Shown here: positions 38,679 to 44,353 of the stretch, in pieces | Position numbering within the stretch: position 1 is the first letter of the stretch | Layout: each line of letters starts with the position of its first letter | Assembly: GCA_017577565.1 (NCBI GenBank) | Contig: PKRH01000010.1 | Location: 1-44,353 of the forward strand | Length of the DNA stretch: 44,353 nt | From: Thermoanaerobacterales bacterium | GTDB taxonomy: Bacteria > Actinomycetota > Acidimicrobiia > Acidimicrobiales > JACDCH01 | Direction: 5' to 3' | Made by a program: the position numbers and the translations under genes | Notes under the pieces: generated by a model | The model's database searches: none | What the model saw: only the letters and a program-made list of their open reading frames with translations | What the model was told of the DNA's origin: nothing

Positions 38679-38758
38679 TAGCTGTTTGTTTTAGAGACAC
38701 CGGCGGCGGGCCGGCCGGCGGCCGTCGGGTCACACGGCGGCCGCGGGCCGGTGCCCCG

Positions 38759-39280
38759 TCACCTGCTGGCCACCGGCTGGGGCGTGGAGGTGCGGACGTG
38801 GGCCGTCGGGTCCGTGCTCAGACGGAACAGGGACCACAGGGCGTCGCCGATCGACCAGTGCAGGAAGGCGAGGAACCCGCTGCCGATCGGGTGGATGCGG
38901 GTGTTCTGGAACGCGGCGATGCGCCAGCCCTCGTCGGTCCGCTTGAGCGTGAGCGTCTGGATCGAGTCCCGGGCCCGCGACGGCTTCGTCTTGCCCCGCT
39001 TGATCGTGCCGCCGATCGCGTGCATGACGGCGACGTCCGGCCCGAGCACCTTCACCTCGTCGACGCCGCCGGTCAGGCGGGTGCCCTTCATCCACTTGTC
39101 GAACAGCTCCTGGTGGAAGGCCTCGATCGTCGCCCGGCCCTGGAGGCGGCTCCCGTCGAAGGCGACCAGCTCGCCGTCCTCCGCGAAGGCCGCGGCGAAG
39201 CGGGCGCCGCTCCCCTCGTTCCGTCCGGCGACGAGCTCGTCGTACAGGGCACGGCAGGCGGCCTCGTCGTCGACGGTCAT
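38759..39280 (-). CDS. SnoaL-like/SgcJ family (NTF2 fold) protein
   Basis: A 173-residue cone-fold protein of the SgcJ/EcaC or DUF4440 type: EAACRALYDELVAGRNEGSG, FAAAFAEDGELVAFDGSRLQ, GRATIEAFHQELFDKWMKGT, VAVMHAIGGTIKRG, and LTLKRTDEGWRIAAFQNTRI at the end of the domain. The tail has HWSIGDALWSLFRLSTDP, specific to this protein. Catalysis is not assured in this group. ATG 39280 has GGGGAGG. Confidence 0.8.
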   Translation of the reverse strand: MTVDDEAACRALYDELVAGRNEGSGARFAAAFAEDGELVAFDGSRLQGRATIEAFHQELFDKWMKGTRLTGGVDEVKVLGPDVAVMHAIGGTIKRGKTKPSRARDSIQTLTLKRTDEGWRIAAFQNTRIHPIGSGFLAFLHWSIGDALWSLFRLSTDPTAHVRTSTPQPVASR

Positions 39281-39301
39281 GACGAACCTCCCCTCTCGTC
39301 G

Positions 39302-39330
39302 TGTGCACGTCGGCGCGCGACGTTTGCACA
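39302..39330. promoter_or_regulatory. Imperfect long palindrome upstream of the SnoaL-like gene
   Basis: TGTGCA at one end pairs with TGCACA at the other, and GTCG with CGAC inside, over 29 bp; 22 bp upstream of the SnoaL-like start codon. Possible operator; unassigned. Confidence 0.4.
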
Positions 39331-39411
39331 TCCGAACGCCACAGTGACGTACCGCCACGGTCAGTACGGAACTGGCGCGCGCCCGAGCGCGAACGCTCCT
39401 ACCGTGGGGGT

Positions 39412-39704
39412 GTGTCGAGCGTCGTCGACAGCTGGGGCGCCACCGCCGCCGAGCGCGCCGCCCCGTACGGCTGCGACGGGCTGGTGCGCGACCCCGACCG
39501 GGTCCTGTTCCGGGCCGTCGACGTGGCGGCGCCGGCGCCGCTCGTGTTCCGCTGGCTCTGCCAGATCCAGGTGGCGCCCTACAGCTACGACCGGATCGAC
39601 AACCGGGGCCGCACCGGCTGCTCGCCGCCGGCGACCTCGTGATGATGCGCAAGCAGCTCCTCACCCTGAAGGCGCTGGCCGAGCGGGACGCGGCCGCCGC
39701 CTGA
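39412..39704 (+). pseudogene. Decayed SRPBCC gene with a large internal deletion
   Basis: GTG 39412, preceded by TACCGT and 6 bases, opens an SRPBCC-like N-terminus (LVRDPDRVLFRAVDVAAPAP, VFRWLCQIQVAPYSYDRIDN). At about 39612 the sense jumps to a C-terminal piece in another frame (LLAAGDLVMMRKQLLTLKAL followed by AERDAAAA). A middle part of roughly 80-100 residues expected in this group (after YSYD.IDN.GR) is missing. So the promoter and both ends survive but the gene is broken. Confidence 0.75.
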
Positions 39705-39764
39705 CCGGCGCCTCGCCGGCGAGCGCCCGGTGGATCCGGTCGACGAGCTGCGACTGCTCGGGGG

Positions 39765-40199
39765 TCATCGGTCGCGCGGGCGCCAGGTGTCGGTGCCGGC
39801 GTCGCCACCGGTGGCGACGGTCCGCAGGCGGGGCAGGAGGTGGCCCCAGCCGTCGAGGTGGCCGGGCAGCCGGGCGTCCGGCAGGTCGCTGTGGACGACC
39901 TCGACGTGCGTGCCCCGCTCGGTCGGGGTGAGCGTGAACGACACGGTGGACGACCCGGGCGGCAGGTCGTCGCTGCCGCTCACGCCCCAGGTCACGACCA
40001 CCCGGGTCGGGCGCTCCACGACGAGGAAGCGACCGCGGATGGCGTAGCCGGCGACGTCGACGGCGAACCGCCCGTCGGCCCGGGGATCGAGCTCGGCGTA
40101 CTGGCCCATCCAGGCGGTCATGCCCTCGGGCGTGGTGAGGAGGTCGAACACGACGTCGGGCGGGGCGTCGATGTCGATCGACGTCGCGTGCTCAGTCAC
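39765..40199 (-). CDS. SRPBCC (AHSA1-like) domain protein, partner of ArsR (module 2)
   Basis: A 144-residue protein: TSIDIDAPPDVVFDLLTTPE, GMTAWMGQYAELDPRADGRF, IRGRFLVVERPTRVVVTWGV, and VSFTLTPTERGTHVEVVHSD. Layout is that of Aha1/polyketide-cyclase-like small-molecule binders. GTG 40199 overlaps the ArsR gene by 8 bp, so the two are translated together. It ends near a hairpin (39707-39727) and converges with the SRPBCC pseudogene. Confidence 0.85.
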   Translation of the reverse strand: MTEHATSIDIDAPPDVVFDLLTTPEGMTAWMGQYAELDPRADGRFAVDVAGYAIRGRFLVVERPTRVVVTWGVSGSDDLPPGSSTVSFTLTPTERGTHVEVVHSDLPDARLPGHLDGWGHLLPRLRTVATGGDAGTDTWRPRDR

Positions 40200-40533
40200 G
40201 ACCGCGCTCCGCGCGGTCTTCGGCTGCGGCCTTGAGGGCGGCGAGCTTCTCCGGCCAGAACTCGTCGAGGTACGAGCGCACGACGGCCAGGCCGTCGGTG
40301 CGGACCGCGAACATGTGCCGGGTCCGGTCGCGGGTGCGGGTCACCAGGCCCGCGTCGCGCAGGACGCCGAGGTGGTGCGACGCGGTCTGCTGCGAGAGGC
40401 CGAGCTCGTCGGCCACCTCGCCCACCGCCCGGGGCCCCGACCGGATCAGCTCCAGGATCGCCCGCCGGTTGGGATCCGCGAGAGCCCGCAGGGCACGGTC
40501 CAGCCGGTCGTCGTCCAGGGGCACCGCAGCCAC
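40192..40533 (-). CDS. ArsR-family regulator without metal cysteines, partner of SRPBCC (module 2)
   Basis: A 113-residue winged-helix repressor: ALRALADPNRRAILELIRSG, VGEVADELGLSQQTASHHLG and VLRDAGLVTRTRDRTRHMFA. It has no cysteine. GTG 40533 follows TAAGGT by 7 bases (leaderless); the much longer in-frame extension upstream runs antisense into the next gene and is not coding. Its spacing and partner mirror the module at 22515-23355, but the two proteins are clearly diverged. Confidence 0.83.
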   Translation of the reverse strand: MAAVPLDDDRLDRALRALADPNRRAILELIRSGPRAVGEVADELGLSQQTASHHLGVLRDAGLVTRTRDRTRHMFAVRTDGLAVVRSYLDEFWPEKLAALKAAAEDRAERGRD

Positions 40534-40645
40534 GACGAGCACCTTAGCACAAGCTGTCGTTTGTACTGATGGCGGTTTGTGCCTACGGCTCGCCGTTGCT
40601 AGAAAGTGGCCAGCAGGTTGACAACACCACAACGAAGGGAGGTCC

Positions 40646-42949
40646 GTGCCCCGTACAGAGCCGAAGCGACTCGTCGTGCTGGCCAGCGGCGTGGGATCAC
40701 GGCTGCGGGCGAGGGCGTCGGCCAAGCCCCTCGCCCGCCTGGCAGGGACGAGCCTCATCGAGCGGACGCTGGCGGCTGCCCAGGACGCAGGCTTCCAGCA
40801 GATCGTCGTCGTCACCGGCTACCGCGCCGCGACGGTCGACCGGCACGTGTACGAGGTCGCCCGGCGACGCGGGATCACGGTCACCATCGTCCACAACCCC
40901 CGCTACGAGGAGGGCAACGGGCTGTCGGTGCTCGCCGCCCGCGAGGCGGTGGGCGAGTCGCCCTTCGCGCTGGTGATGGGCGACCACGTCTTCGCCCCGT
41001 CGCTCCTGCGGCGCCTCCGGCGGGCCCAGGTGCGGCCCGGGGAGGTCGCGGTCTTCGTCGACCGCTCCCTCGGCACGGCCGTCGGCGTCGACGCCCTCGA
41101 CGCCATGAAGGTCGCGCTCGACGGGCCGCACGTGTGCGCCATCAGCAAGGAGCTCCCCGCCTACGACGCCTTCGACGTCGGCGCCTTCGTCTGCTCGCCG
41201 GCGATCTTCGACGCGATCGAGGCGGCCAGCGAGCGCGGCGACACCAGCCTGGCCGCCGGCGTCCAGCTCCTCGCCTCCCGGGGCGCGGTCCGGGCCGTCG
41301 ACGTCCACGAGGGCGAGTGGTGGTTCGACGTCGACACGCCCCGTGACCTGCGCAACGGCGCCCGCTACCTCCTGCGCGGCACCGGCAAGGCGCTCGACGG
41401 CGCCGTCGCCGCCCGGGTCAACCGCGTGCTCTCGCAGCGGGTCGCGACCCCGGCGCTGCTGCGCCTCCCGAACCTGACGCCCAACCAGGTCACGCTCATC
41501 GCCTTCGCGGCGGCGGTGGCGGCCACCGTGACCTTCGCCGCCGGCGCGCCGGTCGTCGCGGCGCTGCTCGTCTGGCTCGCCAGCGTGCTCGACGGCAGTG
41601 ACGGCGAGGTCGCCCGCCTCACCTACCGGTCGTCGCGCTACGGCGGCTTCCTCGACGCGGTGCTCGACCGGGCGGCCGACGCCCTGCTGTTCACCGGCGC
41701 CGCCATCTACCTGGCCCGCAGCGCGGCCTTCGAGGACCTGGTCGGCCCGTCGCACGCCGTCGTGGCCATCGCGCTGGCCAACCTGGCGATCGCCGGTCAC
41801 GTGCTCGTCAGCTACACGTCGGCGAAGGCCGCGGTCGACCTGCACCACTCCTACGAGGGCGCGCTGGTGGGCAGCGGCCACGGGCGCGACCTGCGCCTGG
41901 CGATCGTCACCCTCGGGGCCCTGCTCGCCTGGTTCCACCCGGTGTGGCTGGCGGTCGCGCTGGCGGCGGTCGGCGTGCTGGGCTGCTGGATCGTCGTCGT
42001 GCGGCTGCGGGCGTCGTGGTGGGTGCTCGGCCCCGGACGCCCGTTCGAGGGCGTGCGGGCCGTCGCCCTCGACTTCGACGGGACCGTCGCCGACTCGATG
42101 GGCTTCCTCACCGACCTCGCCGTGCAGCTGCTCGTCGACGAGCTCGGCTTCGAGCGGGAGGTCGCCCTCGCCCGCTACCGGGCCACGAGCGGCGCCGACT
42201 TCCGCAGCCAGCTCGAGGAGCTCGCGCCCGGCGATCCCCGCTGCGCCGCCGTCGCCCGGCGCTTCGAGGAGGCGAAGGCGCAGTGGATGGGCCGCTGCCA
42301 GCCCTTCGACGACGTGCCCGGTGCGCTGCGGCGCCTGGCCGCGACGGGCGTGCCGGTGCTCGTGTGCAGCAGCACCCGCGCCGAGCTGGTGCGGGCGTTC
42401 TGCGAGCGGCACGGCCTCGAGCCCTACCTGACCACGGTCGACGGGTGGGCGCCCGAGCGCGACAAGCGGACGCAGCTGGCGTCGTGGATCCGGGCCCAGG
42501 GCCTGCAGGGCGACGAGGTGGTCTTCGTCGGCGACTCCCGGCGCGACGCGGACGTCGCCCGCGCCGCCGGCGCCCGCTTCGTCGGCGTGGCCCGGCCCGA
42601 TCAGCCCGACCTGCTGGCCGGGAGCGGCGCCCCGGTCGTCGCCTCGCTGCTGGAGCTCGCGGCCGCGGTGGAGCGGGCCCGGCGCTCGCCCGTGCGGCTC
42701 ACCGGCGAGGCCGCCGAGAAGCGCGCGCCCCGCCGGCTGTCACTCGTCGAGGGCGAGGTGGGCCAGGTGCCCGGTGGTGTTGGCGTGCACGAGCTCCCGG
42801 CGGTCGCCCACGAGCGCAACGGTGGTGATCGAGCAGTTCGCCACCCGCACGTGGCGGTAGATCTCCGGACCGGTCCCCAGCGCCCAGGCCACGCCGGCCC
42901 GGACCACCGCGTCGTGCGTGAACACGACCGCCACACGTCCCTCGGCTAG
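40646..42949 (+). CDS. Three-domain protein: NTP-transferase (IPCT-like), CDP-alcohol phosphotransferase (DIPPS-like), HAD phosphatase
   Basis: A 767-codon frame with three domains. Residues ~8-245: sugar/inositol-phosphate nucleotidyltransferase (VVLASGVGSRLRARASAKPL, NPRYEEGNGLSVLAARE, LVMGDHVFAPSLL, WWFDVDTPRDL). Residues ~255-460: membrane CDP-alcohol phosphotransferase with the complete signature DG(x2)AR(x8)G(x3)D(x3)D at D319-D341 and several helices. Residues ~470-675: HAD hydrolase (D476-F-D478-G-T, CSST, K607, G629-D630-S-R-R-D634). The first two domains match bifunctional IPCT/DIPPS enzymes that make di-inositol phosphate phosphate; the HAD would remove the phosphate. GTG 40646 has GGGAGG only 3 bases upstream. 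The last ~70 codons run antisense to the next gene and look non-native. Confidence 0.82.
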   Translation: MPRTEPKRLVVLASGVGSRLRARASAKPLARLAGTSLIERTLAAAQDAGFQQIVVVTGYRAATVDRHVYEVARRRGITVTIVHNPRYEEGNGLSVLAAREAVGESPFALVMGDHVFAPSLLRRLRRAQVRPGEVAVFVDRSLGTAVGVDALDAMKVALDGPHVCAISKELPAYDAFDVGAFVCSPAIFDAIEAASERGDTSLAAGVQLLASRGAVRAVDVHEGEWWFDVDTPRDLRNGARYLLRGTGKALDGAVAARVNRVLSQRVATPALLRLPNLTPNQVTLIAFAAAVAATVTFAAGAPVVAALLVWLASVLDGSDGEVARLTYRSSRYGGFLDAVLDRAADALLFTGAAIYLARSAAFEDLVGPSHAVVAIALANLAIAGHVLVSYTSAKAAVDLHHSYEGALVGSGHGRDLRLAIVTLGALLAWFHPVWLAVALAAVGVLGCWIVVVRLRASWWVLGPGRPFEGVRAVALDFDGTVADSMGFLTDLAVQLLVDELGFEREVALARYRATSGADFRSQLEELAPGDPRCAAVARRFEEAKAQWMGRCQPFDDVPGALRRLAATGVPVLVCSSTRAELVRAFCERHGLEPYLTTVDGWAPERDKRTQLASWIRAQGLQGDEVVFVGDSRRDADVARAAGARFVGVARPDQPDLLAGSGAPVVASLLELAAAVERARRSPVRLTGEAAEKRAPRRLSLVEGEVGQVPGGVGVHELPAVAHERNGGDRAVRHPHVAVDLRTGPQRPGHAGPDHRVVREHDRHTSLG

Positions 42950-43375
42950 CGAGTCGAACAGCTCGTCGAGCGCCTCGGCGACCCGGGCGTTGAGCTGCTT
43001 GAGCGTCTCACGGCCCTCCATCTCGAGCGTGTGGGGGGCCGTGCGCCAGACCCTCCACTCCTCGGGCCACCGCTCGGCGATCTCGTCCTCCGTGTAGCCC
43101 TGCCAGGGGCCGACCCGCAGCTCGCCGAAGCGCTCGTCGAGCACGGGGTCGCGGCCGAGCCGCCGGGCGAGCGGCTCGGCCGTCTGCACGGCCCGCGCCA
43201 GCGGGCTGGACACGAGGTGGTCGATCGGCTCGCCCGCGAGCGCCTCGGCGACCGCCTCGGCCGCGGCGTGCCAGGCCGGGACGATGCCCTCGTCGCTCCA
43301 GCCCATCGTGCGGTGCACGACGTTCGACGCCGTGCGGCCGTGGCGCACGAGGTGCACCCGCTTCACCGTCGCCAT
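42740..43375 (-). CDS. Histidine phosphatase family protein (phosphoglycerate-mutase-like)
   Basis: A 211-residue protein with the catalytic RHG motif (VHLVRHGRTASNVVHRTMGW), SSPLARAVQTAEPLA, ERFGELRVGPWQGYTEDEIA and the second His in VVFTHDAVVRAGVAWALG. It may act on small phosphate esters. ATG 43375 has GGAGGAGGAG. Its last 210 bp overlap, tail to tail, the open frame of the three-domain enzyme. Proximity to a phosphotransferase/phosphatase enzyme hints at a shared pathway but does not prove it. Confidence 0.88.
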   Translation of the reverse strand: MATVKRVHLVRHGRTASNVVHRTMGWSDEGIVPAWHAAAEAVAEALAGEPIDHLVSSPLARAVQTAEPLARRLGRDPVLDERFGELRVGPWQGYTEDEIAERWPEEWRVWRTAPHTLEMEGRETLKQLNARVAEALDELFDSLAEGRVAVVFTHDAVVRAGVAWALGTGPEIYRHVRVANCSITTVALVGDRRELVHANTTGHLAHLALDE

Positions 43376-43557
43376 CTCCTCCTCCGGGGGTCGCTCGTCG
43401 TGGCACCCCACGATAGGGAGCCGGGCGCGAGCGGCCGCCAGTCGAGCCCGGCCGGGCCGGAGGGTCGTACGCTCCGGGAGGAGAACAGCCGGATCGCCGA
43501 GGCCTTGGGTGCACGCCGTTGGGCGGGCGGCCGCACCCGGGCGTCCGGAGGTACGTG

Positions 43558-44208
43558 ATGACGACCCTGCGCCCCGGGCGGCTCGAGGCGTTCAGCGACG
43601 GCGTGTTCGCCATCGCGATCACGCTGCTGGTGCTGGAGATCTCCTTGCCCGAGGGCGCGGGGGACGACCTGCTCGGCGCGTTCCTCGACGAGTGGCCGTC
43701 GTACCTGGCCTACCTCGTGAGCTTCGCGACCATCGGTGTGACCTGGGTGCGCCACGCCGCGATCACCCACCACCTCGACGGCGTCGACACGACCTTCGTC
43801 CGCCTGAACCTGGGGCTGCTGCTCCTCGTGTCGTTCCTGCCGTTCCCCACCGGTCTCGTGGCCGAGCACGTCCACGACGACGAGGCCGAGCGGGTGGCGG
43901 CGACCATCCTCGGACTGAACCTGCTGCTCGTGTCGGCGATGGTCTCGACGCTCTGGGCCCACGCCGTCCGCCGCGGGCTGGTCCGCCCCGACGCCGACGA
44001 CACCGAGGTCCGCCTCCTGGCGCAGCGCCTGACGCCGGGGTTGGCCGGCTACGTGGCGATGATCCTGCTCGGTCTCGTGCTGCCGATCGTCGCCGTCCTC
44101 GGGTACCTCGTGATCGCCCTGGCGCTCCTGATCCCGGCCGGGCTGCGGAGGGTCCGTTCCATCCCCCTGCCGCAACGCAATGAGAACGACGAAGGCCCAG
44201 GTCGCTGA
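43558..44208 (+). CDS. TMEM175-family potassium channel-like protein (DUF1211)
   Basis: A 216-residue membrane protein with the TMEM175 hallmark RLEAFSDGVFAIAITLLVLE in the first helix, followed by five more hydrophobic segments (YLAYLVSFATIGVTWVRHAA, LGLLLLVSFLPFPTGLVAEH, TILGLNLLLVSAMVSTLWAH, GYVAMILLGLVLPIVAVLGY, VIALALLIPAG). Bacterial members form tetrameric K+ channels with hydrophobic Leu/Ile gates. ATG 43558 has GGAGG. The last codons form part of the terminator hairpin. Confidence 0.88.
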   Translation: MTTLRPGRLEAFSDGVFAIAITLLVLEISLPEGAGDDLLGAFLDEWPSYLAYLVSFATIGVTWVRHAAITHHLDGVDTTFVRLNLGLLLLVSFLPFPTGLVAEHVHDDEAERVAATILGLNLLLVSAMVSTLWAHAVRRGLVRPDADDTEVRLLAQRLTPGLAGYVAMILLGLVLPIVAVLGYLVIALALLIPAGLRRVRSIPLPQRNENDEGPGR

Positions 44209-44219
44209 CCTGGGCCTTC
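44191..44219. terminator. Bidirectional intrinsic terminator between TMEM175 and tRNA genes
   Basis: Perfect 13-bp arms GAAGGCCCAGGTC and GACCTGGGCCTTC around GCT. It overlaps the last five codons and stop of the TMEM175-like gene and lies 8 bp beyond the tRNA 3' end on the other strand. Confidence 0.85.
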
Positions 44220-44226
44220 ACTCACG

Positions 44227-44303
<77 letters not shown>

Positions 44304-44318
44304 TCGTTCGGGACCAAC

Positions 44319-44347
44319 AAGATAGCGCCCCATGCCCTCTGCGCCAA
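44319..44347 (-). promoter_or_regulatory. Promoter of the initiator tRNA gene
   Basis: Minus strand TTGGCG (44347-44342), 17-bp spacer, TATCTT (44324-44319), 15 bp before the mature tRNA 5' end. Good housekeeping sigma-factor form. Confidence 0.75.
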
Positions 44348-44353
44348 CTTCGC

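Noticed and set aside
38700..38758. GC-rich repeats (CGGCCGGCGG and similar) after the folE promoter as a repeat family
   Set aside because: Short GC tandem-like strings occur all over this window and show no conserved unit.
40569..40640. TTGACA at 40618 as the -35 of the three-domain enzyme gene
   Set aside because: A 17-bp spacer would put the -10 on the ribosome site and start codon, where there is no TAnnnT; I could not settle on a promoter here.

Overview
The window is a very GC-rich (clearly above 70 percent) bacterial chromosome segment with about 47 protein genes or gene remnants and one tRNA. Frequent GTG starts, ATGA/GTGA gene overlaps, many flavin and LLM-class oxidoreductases, TetR/ArsR/MarR/AraC regulators and a latex-clearing-protein homologue point to an actinobacterium. 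A deep lineage such as Acidimicrobiia is my guess, but there is no rRNA to confirm it. I see no phage, integrase, insertion sequence or CRISPR array. The first ~140 bases look like a damaged contig end.

Layout. 1-4520: sulfonate scavenging, with a truncated SsuD-like monooxygenase divergent from an SsuA-SsuC-SsuB transporter and a TauD-type dioxygenase; the divergent promoter region holds two copies of a 17-bp operator. 4540-6029: a zinc alcohol dehydrogenase coupled to a cysteine-free Rrf2 regulator. 6156-12021: PEP synthase, a 2H phosphoesterase, an AraC/NmrA-type divergent pair and a TetR regulator. 12059-14629: a beta-propeller/serine-hydrolase fusion lipoprotein, an operator, and two REP-like palindromic repeats. 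14682-17699: VOC protein, AlkD-like glycosylase, a one-domain thioredoxin-reductase-like flavoprotein and another zinc ADH. 17764-18835: a membrane methyltransferase divergent from a CmtR-type Cd/Pb sensor. 18839-22403: catalase and a Tat-exported rubber oxygenase (Lcp) divergent from a TetR gene across a perfect operator. 22505-31514: small regulator/enzyme pairs (ArsR-SRPBCC, VOC-MerR, AraC-VOC, MarR-monooxygenase, VOC-TetR) with several decayed genes between them. 31514-35111: an LLM oxidoreductase and an unrecognised three-gene envelope cassette. 35136-40533: desaturase, DUF5996, DUF2231, GTP cyclohydrolase I with a leader ORF, a SnoaL-like protein, and a second ArsR-SRPBCC operon. 40646-44347: a three-domain polar-headgroup enzyme, a histidine phosphatase, a TMEM175-like channel and the initiator tRNA.

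Regulation. At least eleven genes here have the arrangement TAnnnT, then 6-7 bases, then ATG/GTG, which is what leaderless transcripts of actinobacteria look like. Most regulator genes also have a near-perfect inverted repeat at their own promoter, so many local regulatory circuits can be read from the sequence.

The most unusual item is the gene at 40646. It joins a CTP:inositol-phosphate cytidylyltransferase-like domain, a CDP-alcohol phosphotransferase domain with an intact signature, and a HAD phosphatase domain in one chain. That is the full set of activities needed to go from inositol-1-phosphate and CTP to a dephosphorylated di-inositol phosphodiester such as the compatible solute DIP. 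The function is inferred; the three domains are visible.
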